From Thiomargarita sp. (GTDB lineage: Bacteria; Pseudomonadota; Gammaproteobacteria; Beggiatoales; Beggiatoaceae), in contig DYRG01000013.1 of assembly GCA_020718845.1 (NCBI GenBank), forward strand, positions 1 to 63,967: DNA of 63,967 nt, read 5' to 3'. The first letter of the stretch is position 1. Each line of letters begins with the position of its first letter. The notes below the pieces were generated by a model. The model saw only the letters and a program-made list of their open reading frames with translations. It was not told the origin of the DNA and did not search any database. This document shows positions 38,619 to 47,000 of the stretch, piece after piece. Position numbers and translations under genes: made by a program.

Positions 38619-40655
38619 TTAACTATTAACCCGCGTCACCCGAAAACCTAGATTATTGCTATATGATTTGGGTGTAAGAAATTTTCTTTTTGTAACCCGT
38701 GTTTCTTTTGGATAGGTATTGAAACCACTGCCGCGAACCATTCGTTGCGCGCAGTTGCCACCTTCCCAATCTTGACCCGATGCGGGTGCGCCTTCGTAGC
38801 TCGGACGATAGCAAGTGCGCGTCCATTCTAAAACATTCCCGATCATATCGTGTAATCCAAATGCGTTGGCGGCGAAACTACCAACAGGTGCAATTTGTTG
38901 ACCATCCCATTGACTGCCGCACCCGTTGCAGTTGGCGTGATTTGAACCTAACTCATCGCCCCAAGGATAGGTGGTGAGAGTGCCAGCGCGGGCGGCGTAT
39001 TCCCATTCGCGTTCGCTTGGCAGACGGTATTGCGCGTTGGTTTCTTTGGATAACCAATCGGCGTAAGCGTTTGCGTCTTCCCAAGAGACATTTGTGACGG
39101 GGTGATTGGCTTGTTCGCCTCCATCGGGGATTTTGCGACCTGTTGCGTTGGCAAAGGTTCGGTATTCCTCGACGGTAACTTCATGTTTTCCAATCGAAAA
39201 ACTTTCTAAACTCACTTCAAATTGAGGACGTTCATCGCCGAAAGGCTGAGTATTTGAAACACCCATCCAAAAATGCCCTGCGGGAAGTTGAACCATTTCT
39301 GGGGCGCGCCCGCCGCTACTTAAGCGATCACGAAAGGTTCGAACGGCTCTGACCACGACCGCTTTCGGGGGTTCTGGCTCAATTTTTTCAGGTTTTTCAG
39401 CTTTTTTAGGAGATTTTGCAGCTTTTTCTTCGGAAATAGAAGTTGTTTGAGCGGTGTCATTTTTTTGACGATTGCCGTTCCATTCATTCACTTTTGGCAC
39501 CATAAAAAACGCCGCCACGCCGCCGCCAATCGTCATCACCAATAACACCACGCCCAACATCATTTTATTTTTTGACAAACCCCGTTTGCGGTTAGCTTTA
39601 TTGAGTTTATCCGTTTCTGCTTGTTGTTCAGCCAAAGCGCGGGCGGCATCGCGTTGAGTTTTGAGAAGAGCGGCTTCTTGCTCTGAACGCAAACGAATGG
39701 TTTCTAATTCTTCCAATAATTTACGTTGTTCATCTTCTTTTGTTTTGATTAAACTATTCAATTCACCACGAAGTTTTTCATCTTGTTCACGACGCGCATT
39801 TTCTTTTGAACGTTCTTCAACCGATTTTGCCAAAGCTAATTCATACTTAATTTTAGCTTGGGTTAATTGATTAATTTGTTCTCTTGCGCCTCTTTGTTTT
39901 TCCTCAATTTTTTTGACACGTTCTTCCAATTGTTTGGCTTCAGATTCACTAAGCGTACCTTGATCAGCTGACATCTGTAATCGACTGATTTCTTCGATCA
40001 TTTTAGAAACTTCTTGGGCTTTAGTTGCCGTATCAGAAACTCGATTACTTTTCGTGACTTCTTTAATGAGTTTCTCAGCTTCAGCTTTTGCACGTTCTGC
40101 AACCGAAACGGTCGGATTTTCTTTAGGTTTTGGAATCGCAGTTGTTTGAGTATTTGCAACATTTGCTGCGCTTTCGCGTTGAGATTTAAAAATATCATCT
40201 AAAGAAACCGATTGTTTTTGGGCTTGAAATTTTAATTCTTCAATTTCTTTATTGCATTGAATAAACTCTTCTTTTTTCTTTTTAATCATTAACAGTAATT
40301 GCTGGTGCAATTGGACATCTTTTGAATTGGCATCTGCATTATTATTTTTAATAGCAAAATCATACTTTTGCTTAGCTTGTAACAAACGATCTAACTGTTC
40401 GCGGGTATTTTGTTGACGGCTTGTCAAATGAGAAAGTTGTTCACTCATCAAACGTTTAGTTTCGGATTGAGCTTGACGCGCTTTTTCGCCGCTGCGTTCT
40501 TTGACGGCGGCAGCTTGTAACTTGCTGATTTCCATCATTAAACGTTGCGTTTCAACTTGACTTGCTTGTGTTTGACTACGGGCTTTGGCTTGTAATTGAC
40601 TGACTTCGGCGATCAATTTTTTCGCTTCCGCTTTCGCTTTTTCCTCGATAGACAC
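38619..40655 (-). CDS. Coiled-coil membrane protein with C-terminal formylglycine-generating-enzyme-like (SUMF1) domain
   Basis: About 678 residues; GTG at 40655 is preferred because AAGG lies eight bases before it (a GTG at 40664 is also in frame). Residues 1-360 are a long coiled coil made of two similar halves. One membrane helix follows (KMMLGVVLLVMTIGGGVAAFF, near 365-390). The C-terminal 250 residues are the FGE-sulfatase domain: VQLPAGHFWMG, IGKHEVTVEEY, HPVTNVSWEDANAYADWLS, YRLPSEREWEYAARAG, YPWGD, GLHDMIGNVLEW, LGFRVTR. Most such domains are not sulfatase-activating; the single-helix anchor suggests a periplasmic or surface role. Confidence 0.85.
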   Translation of the reverse strand: MSIEEKAKAEAKKLIAEVSQLQAKARSQTQASQVETQRLMMEISKLQAAAVKERSGEKARQAQSETKRLMSEQLSHLTSRQQNTREQLDRLLQAKQKYDFAIKNNNADANSKDVQLHQQLLLMIKKKKEEFIQCNKEIEELKFQAQKQSVSLDDIFKSQRESAANVANTQTTAIPKPKENPTVSVAERAKAEAEKLIKEVTKSNRVSDTATKAQEVSKMIEEISRLQMSADQGTLSESEAKQLEERVKKIEEKQRGAREQINQLTQAKIKYELALAKSVEERSKENARREQDEKLRGELNSLIKTKEDEQRKLLEELETIRLRSEQEAALLKTQRDAARALAEQQAETDKLNKANRKRGLSKNKMMLGVVLLVMTIGGGVAAFFMVPKVNEWNGNRQKNDTAQTTSISEEKAAKSPKKAEKPEKIEPEPPKAVVVRAVRTFRDRLSSGGRAPEMVQLPAGHFWMGVSNTQPFGDERPQFEVSLESFSIGKHEVTVEEYRTFANATGRKIPDGGEQANHPVTNVSWEDANAYADWLSKETNAQYRLPSEREWEYAARAGTLTTYPWGDELGSNHANCNGCGSQWDGQQIAPVGSFAANAFGLHDMIGNVLEWTRTCYRPSYEGAPASGQDWEGGNCAQRMVRGSGFNTYPKETRVTKRKFLTPKSYSNNLGFRVTRVNS

Positions 40656-41159
40656 GGTGTTCACCTTATAACTTGAGCATTCGATATTATGTTAAAAGTT
40701 TCACAAAAAATCTTCATAATTAAGTATTTTTGCATTTTACCTTACAAAATAACTGTTTTCAGATTTGTGTTGCAGGTTGCAAACGCAATTTTTTTGCCAC
40801 CTTGAAACTTAATAGACCAAAATTGTAGTGGGTTTCCATCTGCAAAGCTCCGATTGTCCCACAATTTCTGTGCGCTGCGTGATCATAAGAACAAATTTTA
40901 AGGAAAAACCAACTAAACTTTCTACATTCCCACTCTCCTATAGCATTATGACATCATATATTTCGTAGGTTTGGGTGAAATTCTAATTAAATGTTGAATT
41001 TAACACTCCAGCCTACCTATAAATGGTGTAATACTGCTATATTGGCGTAATGTTAGCCATTTTATCTTAGAACAATTAAGGATTTTAACGCGCATAATCT
41101 CTTGATAATATGCTTTCTGATGGAATTATTGAAATCTTAAAAGAAAGCAAAGCCATTCC
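40656..41159. other. Intergenic stretch with hairpins, no gene seen
   Basis: 504 bases between the SUMF1 protein gene and the nucleotidyltransferase gene. No convincing coding frame. It holds the imperfect hairpin 40965-41016 (own entry) and another stem at 40820-40867, AAATTGT plus GGG (3-base bulge) against CCCACAATTT. Near its right end a 17-codon frame (41109-41162) overlaps the nucleotidyltransferase stop and is not considered a gene. Confidence 0.7.
40965..41016. repeat. Imperfect palindromic element
   Basis: GTAGG/CCTAC, GGGTG/CACTC (one G-U) and AAATTC/GAATTT stack into a stem of 16 pairs with two small internal loops and a 12-base loop. The arms (CGTAGGTTTGGGTG) resemble the palindromic intergenic repeats that begin CGTAGGTTGGG in many proteobacteria. 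One copy in the window, so dispersal is not shown. Confidence 0.5.
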
Positions 41160-41420
41160 TTAAATCACATAAGGTTGAGCAAAGGTTTCAATATCGATTT
41201 TTTGATTGCCTAATTTTTTATGTAAATCGATTAGAAAATTTAACTTAAAATCAAAGATTTGTGCTGCATCTTCAATATTACTTTCTATATATAAATCAAT
41301 ATCTCCGCCGCGAGCATGATCATCAACTCTTGAACCAAACAACCATGCTTTAGTTTGTTTTCCAAAATGCTCAACAATCGCGTTTTGAATAATTTCAACT
41401 TGTAATGGCGTTAAACGCAT
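41160..41420 (-). CDS. MNT-type nucleotidyltransferase domain protein (orphan)
   Basis: 86 residues. Minimal nucleotidyltransferase core WLFGSRVDDHARGGDIDLYIE, with GSR and the paired Asp of GGDIDLY. Proteins of this size are normally antitoxins that AMPylate a HEPN toxin encoded next to them. No HEPN gene is present on either side here. AGGA lies seven bases before the ATG. Its first codons, ribosome site and upstream region fall inside the left copy of the 81-bp repeat. Confidence 0.88.
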   Translation of the reverse strand: MRLTPLQVEIIQNAIVEHFGKQTKAWLFGSRVDDHARGGDIDLYIESNIEDAAQIFDFKLNFLIDLHKKLGNQKIDIETFAQPYVI

Positions 41421-41485
41421 TTTATAATCCTAAAAATAAAACATTCTACAATATGCACTTATGAGGCGTTGGAATTTTTTTATTT
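41405..41485. repeat. Left 81-bp direct repeat flanking the MBL-protease cassette
   Basis: It matches 44518-44598 in the same orientation with five mismatches and no gap; the central 44 bases (from CCTAAAAATAAAACATTC) are identical. It covers the first five codons, ribosome site and upstream region of the MNT gene. Just beyond it lies a degenerate hairpin (GTTCACG 41490-41496 with CGTGGGAAC 41503-41511). Confidence 0.93.
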
Positions 41486-41538
41486 CCTAGTTCACGTGCT
41501 GGCGTGGGAACAAAAAATCTCTTTTTCTATTAGCTCTC

Positions 41539-41547
41539 TGCTAAAAT
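41539..41547 (+). promoter_or_regulatory. Extended -10 element before the MBL gene
   Basis: TGCTAAAAT, an extended -10 (TGnTAAAAT), 26 bases upstream of the ATG at 41573. The expected -35 position is weak. It lies just inside the cassette, so the two cassette genes would carry their own promoter. Confidence 0.45.
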
Positions 41548-41572
41548 ACGTCTTTTAACATTGGATGACTGT

Positions 41573-42604
41573 ATGAGCATTAAATTTCAATTTTTAGCGG
41601 CTGGAAAAGGCGACGCTATCTTAATTTCTACACAAAATAGAAATATCTTAATTGATGGTGGAGAAAAATATCAATTTATTGATAAACACATTTCTAAGTT
41701 AAAATCATTAGATTTAGTTATTTTAACTCACATAGATGACGATCACATCAAAGGTTTGATTGAGTTACTTGGAAAAGAAATTAGAAAAAAAATTAACTCC
41801 ATATGGTTTAATCCATTTGATAAAGCCACTAAGTTTTCCAGAATTAATAGAACAAATGAAACCAGCTTTACTCAGGGAATTACATTTTATCAGTTAGTTA
41901 AAGAAATGAACAAAATTAACACGCTCTTTAGCTATGACGATAAAATCTACATAGAAGAAAAACCAACAAAAATAAATTTATTTGAAACGGTGGATATTGA
42001 ATTATTATCACCCACGAGAGAAAAACTACAAATTCTTAATGAAAAATATGAGAACTATTGCGCGAAACATAAACCTGATTTTACTACGTCTGGAAAAAAA
42101 GCTAATAATCAAGAAACCTGTGAAAAACTTGCTGATAATCCATTTCAAAAAGATACCAGCCCTACAAATGGAGCAAGTATTGCTTTTATACTGACTTATC
42201 AAGAAAATGACCGTTTTTTATTATTAGCAGATGCGCATATTGATGTTATTGTAACTTCTCTAAAAGAAAAGGGATTTTCTGAGAACCACAAATTAAAGAT
42301 TAATTTTGTAAAGTTATCCCATCACGGAAGCAAACATAATATAAATCCAGATTTCTTAAATTTAATTGAAACAGACACATTTATTATTTCGACAAATGGG
42401 TCTGGTCATGAACATCCAGATAAGGAAACTTTATGCAAAATTGTTAAAAATTTGCCGCGTATTCAAAATAAATTATTAACTTTTTATTTTAACGATGATC
42501 GTAATTGTGCGCGTTGTAAAAAATATTTTAATTCTCAAGACTTTGAGAAATATAATTTTTCTTTAAAGTCATTAAACGAAAACAGTTTAACCTTTGGAGA
42601 ATAA
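41573..42604 (+). CDS. ComEC-type metallo-beta-lactamase fold hydrolase
   Basis: The frame opens at a TTG at 41561; the ATG at 41573 (MSIKFQFLAAGKGDAILI) is the likely start, giving 343 residues. No signal peptide or membrane segment. Metal-binding motifs: LTHIDDDHIKG (H53, D55, D57, H58), LLLADAHID near the middle, and KLSHHGSKHNINPDFL plus STNGSGHEHPD toward the end, the order seen in the soluble hydrolase domain of ComEC. Four Cys near the C-terminus (NCARCKK and earlier) might bind another metal. One base separates its stop from the next ATG, so the pair is one unit. Substrate unknown; nucleic acid or nucleotide is possible. Confidence 0.85.
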   Translation: MSIKFQFLAAGKGDAILISTQNRNILIDGGEKYQFIDKHISKLKSLDLVILTHIDDDHIKGLIELLGKEIRKKINSIWFNPFDKATKFSRINRTNETSFTQGITFYQLVKEMNKINTLFSYDDKIYIEEKPTKINLFETVDIELLSPTREKLQILNEKYENYCAKHKPDFTTSGKKANNQETCEKLADNPFQKDTSPTNGASIAFILTYQENDRFLLLADAHIDVIVTSLKEKGFSENHKLKINFVKLSHHGSKHNINPDFLNLIETDTFIISTNGSGHEHPDKETLCKIVKNLPRIQNKLLTFYFNDDRNCARCKKYFNSQDFEKYNFSLKSLNENSLTFGE

Positions 42605-42605
42605 G

Positions 42606-44507
42606 ATGAATAATAAAGTACAGTATGATCAAATTAAACAGTATGCTGTTCAAATCGAATATGCCGAGAAAAGGGCAAGCGGGGTGATTGTTAAACCATG
42701 CGATAATTCTTCCGTCTATTATGTTTTTACAGCGAAACATACTTTTAAGCCAGATGAATCAGGGACGGATTTGAGCGAAATAGAAATTGATTTGGAAAAA
42801 GTAGTAGTGAATTATTTTTTTAATGAGAAAACATCTTTAAAATTATTTGCTCAATTAGATTTGAAAGAATATGAAAGTGATGATTTAGTGGTATTTGTTT
42901 TAGAGAGCAATAAAAACAATTTTTTAGAAAATATTCCTTCATTTAATATTGTTGAAATTGTTGAAAATGACTTTACAAATTGTTCAATTATTGGATACCC
43001 TATTATTCGAAAAGAATATGAAGGAGAACAAGAATATTACCCATGTAGATATGAAAAAACCAATGAAGAAGGAATAAAATATGAAGTTTTATCTGAAAAA
43101 TCATTACATTCATATGATAACAGTGAAATAAATAGTATTAGTGGGCTTTCGGGAGGTGGTGTATTTACACAATTTAATGGAAAAGAATATTTAGTAGGTA
43201 TTCAAATAGAAATTAGACCTCCTGAAAATCTCCTTTGTCTTGATTTAAGAAAATATATTGATAATATTAATATATGCTTAACAGCTCGTAACCTTCCAGA
43301 AGTTCAAATAAAAAACCTTTTATTCGATAGACTTGAAGGAATCAATTTAGAAGATGTAGATTTTAAAAAACTTGAAAAGAAACTTAAATTCGATTCGCAG
43401 TTATCTGAACACATTGAACCTACAATAAAACAAGGCGAAATTGAATTAAAAACTAAGCATAAAGAATTAGCCGATAAATATTTATTTCGCGGTATTATGT
43501 ATCACAATGAGAAAAATCATCGAAAAGCTACCTATTGTTTTAATAAAGCAATTTGCCATTATCCTAATTATAAAATATATTTTTATCAAGCAAAAGATTT
43601 AAGAAAGAAAATATCTAATGAAGAAATAAAACAGGTAATTGCAGATACAAAAGCAAATGCACCTTTACCAGAAGAAAATCATGCAGTTACTGTTGTAATT
43701 GAAAAGTGTATTGAAGAAAAAATAAATAAAGAATCTCCCGTTTCTTTAGAAGAACAATATTTAAATCTTTTAGCTCAATATGATAAAGAGGAACAGAATC
43801 AAACTAATAACGAAGAACTTATAAATAAAAAATTAGCGTTACTTAAAAAGCTAATTGCAATATATAGTAATAAAGGAGATTACAATACAAGTAAAAATTT
43901 TTGCATAAAAGGTATTGAACTGTCAAAGCAAAAAGCTAATGAAGAAATATGGTTTTATTTCCCAATAATTAAAATTTTATATGCACAAAAAAAATATACG
44001 GAAGCTAAATCATATTGTGAACAAACCTTAAGATTAAAAATTTCTATCCCGCATACAATAAAACTCTATAGTTTCTTGATTGAATTATCTTCTCATTTAA
44101 AAGAAGATAAAAACGAAACTGAAAAATATTATCGAACAGCTAAACGATATTTAGAAAAAATTAAACACAATAATGGAGTATACGAAAAATTGTCTGATGA
44201 GGTAGAAAAGTCATGGAGAATTGCATTATCTTGTATTATTGATCAAGCAATTTCATCTGATAGAGAATTAAAAAACAATATTGGTGCTTTGAAAACAAGT
44301 AGTGACCTTTTAACGAATAAACATCAACTTGTTGAACAAAAAATAAATAATTTTGAGCAATTGATTAAACACCAAATGGGTATTTTACAGCAACAAATAA
44401 CAGAGTTAAGAAATGTGCTTGAAATTAAACTACATCAAGAAAATAAAAAAGATAAAAGTCTAAAAGAAATAGTTTTAGATTGGATTAGAAATAAATTTAG
44501 ATTTTGA
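42606..44507 (+). CDS. Trypsin-like serine protease with TPR and coiled-coil regions
   Basis: 634 residues; ATG at 42606 with GGAG six bases before. Residues 1-220 form a trypsin-fold domain with a full triad: H45 in FTAKHTF, D92/93 in SDDLVVFVLE, S182 in ISGLSGGGVFTQF. No signal peptide, so it acts inside the cell. Residues about 270-320 and 400-540 carry TPR-like helical pairs (ADKYLFRGIMYHNEKNHRKA; KKYTEAKSYCEQTLRL). The C-terminal 80 residues are a coiled coil (EQKINNFEQLIKHQMGILQQ). Its only partner is the MBL gene. Very low G/C. Intracellular protease plus hydrolase suggests a sensing or conflict system. Confidence 0.82.
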   Translation: MNNKVQYDQIKQYAVQIEYAEKRASGVIVKPCDNSSVYYVFTAKHTFKPDESGTDLSEIEIDLEKVVVNYFFNEKTSLKLFAQLDLKEYESDDLVVFVLESNKNNFLENIPSFNIVEIVENDFTNCSIIGYPIIRKEYEGEQEYYPCRYEKTNEEGIKYEVLSEKSLHSYDNSEINSISGLSGGGVFTQFNGKEYLVGIQIEIRPPENLLCLDLRKYIDNINICLTARNLPEVQIKNLLFDRLEGINLEDVDFKKLEKKLKFDSQLSEHIEPTIKQGEIELKTKHKELADKYLFRGIMYHNEKNHRKATYCFNKAICHYPNYKIYFYQAKDLRKKISNEEIKQVIADTKANAPLPEENHAVTVVIEKCIEEKINKESPVSLEEQYLNLLAQYDKEEQNQTNNEELINKKLALLKKLIAIYSNKGDYNTSKNFCIKGIELSKQKANEEIWFYFPIIKILYAQKKYTEAKSYCEQTLRLKISIPHTIKLYSFLIELSSHLKEDKNETEKYYRTAKRYLEKIKHNNGVYEKLSDEVEKSWRIALSCIIDQAISSDRELKNNIGALKTSSDLLTNKHQLVEQKINNFEQLIKHQMGILQQQITELRNVLEIKLHQENKKDKSLKEIVLDWIRNKFRF

Positions 44508-44517
44508 GGTTCAATAC

Positions 44518-44598
44518 ATGGTGTTAAGCGGATTTTATAACCCTAAAAATAAAACATTCTACAATATGCACTTATGAGGCGTTGGGATTTTTTTATTT
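44518..44598. repeat. Right 81-bp direct repeat flanking the MBL-protease cassette
   Basis: Counterpart of 41405-41485 (five mismatches in 81). On the minus strand it still shows the first codons of an MNT-like gene, but the start codon is ATC instead of ATG and no frame follows. It is therefore the orphan 5' end of a second nucleotidyltransferase copy. It begins 10 bases after the protease stop and ends 67 bases before gap. Confidence 0.93.
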
Positions 44599-44665
44599 TT
44601 ATGAAGGGCAAAACTAGGCTATGATATAGGTTTTGATTTTTCACCATTCTGACAGGAGACACTCA

Positions 44666-45676
44666 ATGACGATAAAAGTCGCAATTAATGGTTATGGTCG
44701 CATCGGACGCAATGTTTTACGCGCACTGTATGAAGGCGGTCGCAAAGACATTCAAATCGTTGCAATCAATGACTTAGGCAACGCACACACCAACGCACAT
44801 TTGACCAAACGTGACACCGTTCACGGCAAATTCCCCGGCACCGTTGAAGTCGAAGGCGATTTCATGATCGTCAACGGCGATAAAATCCGTGTCTGCGCCG
44901 AACGCGATCCCGCTAAATTGCCTTGGGGCGAAATGGGCGTGGACGTGGTCATGGAATGCACCGGTATTTTCCGCACCAAAGCCAAATGCCAACCTCATTT
45001 AACCGCTGGCGCAAAGAAAGTGATCATTTCTGCCCCTGCCGATAAAAATGAATGCGATGCAACCGTTGTTTATGGCGTAAATCATCACGTTTTGAAAGCA
45101 GAACATACCGTTATTTCAAATGCGTCTTGCACCACCAATTGTTTAGCCCCAATGGTTAAACCTTTGAATGATACTTTGGGTTTGGTTTCTGGTTTGATGA
45201 CCACTATCCATTCTTATACCAACGATCAAGTGTTAACCGACGTGTATCACTCTGATTTATATCGTGCTCGCGCCGCTGCATTAAACATGATTCCTACCAA
45301 AACCGGTGCAGCAAGTGCGGTTGGCATTGTTTTACCTGAATTAAATGGTAAGTTATCTGGTTTTGCAATGCGCGTTCCTACCCCGAACGTTTCTGTGGTT
45401 GATTTAACTTTCATTGCGGGTCGTGATACCACCAAAGAAGAAGTGAATTCAATCTTAAAAGCCGCTTCAGAAAACGAATTGAAAGGCGTTTTATATTACA
45501 ATGACGAATCTTTAGTTTCTTCTGATTTCAATCATTCAGTGGCTTCTTCAACGTTTGATTCAACTCAAACCACCGTTATTGGAAACTTAGTAAAAGTGCT
45601 TTCTTGGTACGATAACGAATGGGGTTTCTCAAACCGTATGTTAGATACCTGCGTTGCTTTAATGAACGCTAAGTAA
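44666..45676 (+). CDS. gap: Glyceraldehyde-3-phosphate dehydrogenase
   Basis: The ATG at 44666 has AGGAG seven bases upstream; an earlier in-frame codon at 44633 is ignored. 336 residues. NAD-binding [17 protein letters not shown], catalytic Cys in [12 protein letters not shown], and the C-terminal [14 protein letters not shown]. It interconverts glyceraldehyde-3-phosphate and 1,3-bisphosphoglycerate in glycolysis, gluconeogenesis or the Calvin cycle; no cbb genes are adjacent to decide. The first third of the gene uses mostly C-ending codons, the rest mostly T-ending ones. Confidence 0.98.
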   Translation: MTIKVAINGYGRIGRNVLRALYEGGRKDIQIVAINDLGNAHTNAHLTKRDTVHGKFPGTVEVEGDFMIVNGDKIRVCAERDPAKLPWGEMGVDVVMECTGIFRTKAKCQPHLTAGAKKVIISAPADKNECDATVVYGVNHHVLKAEHTVISNASCTTNCLAPMVKPLNDTLGLVSGLMTTIHSYTNDQVLTDVYHSDLYRARAAALNMIPTKTGAASAVGIVLPELNGKLSGFAMRVPTPNVSVVDLTFIAGRDTTKEEVNSILKAASENELKGVLYYNDESLVSSDFNHSVASSTFDSTQTTVIGNLVKVLSWYDNEWGFSNRMLDTCVALMNAK

Positions 45677-45695
45677 GTTTCTTTGTTTTAAACAT

Positions 45696-45727
45696 AAAGA
45701 CAGGTGTTAAAAGACCTGTCTTTTTTT
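45696..45727 (+). terminator. Rho-independent terminator of gap
   Basis: AAAGACAGGT (45696-45705) pairs with ACCTGTCTTT (45714-45723), a 10-bp stem with an 8-base loop, and a T-run to 45727. Confidence 0.92.
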
Positions 45728-45800
45728 ATTTTAGAAATTCGGTATAATTGCTTGTTTTCACGCTCGATTATGAGAAATTCTACCCTTATGATTTTGTTGA

Positions 45801-45873
45801 GTCCTAGTAACTCAGCGGATAGAGTATTTTCCTCCTAAGAAAAAGGTCACAGGTTTGATTCCTGTCTAGGACG
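45801..45873 (+). tRNA. tRNA-Arg (anticodon CCT), unusual
   Basis: 73 bases. Acceptor GTCCTAG/CTAGGAC, D-arm ACTC/GAGT with GG in the loop, anticodon arm TTTTC-CTCCTAA-GAAAA, T-arm ACAGG-TTTGATT-CCTGT, discriminator G. Two oddities: position 56 is T where C is nearly universal, and no 3' CCA is encoded (GCATTT follows), while the other six tRNAs of the window encode CCA. It could still fold and be matured by a CCA-adding enzyme. It would read AGG codons. Confidence 0.8.
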
Positions 45874-45925
45874 CATTTTTCTTCTCAAATTTAGTTAAAT
45901 AAATAAAATAAATCAGGAGTTTTGA

Positions 45926-46996
<1,071 letters not shown>

Positions 46997-47000
46997 CTTT

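Noticed and set aside
41109-41162. 17-codon frame before the MNT gene stop
   Set aside because: Too short, no ribosome site, overlaps a real gene on the other strand; no known peptide.
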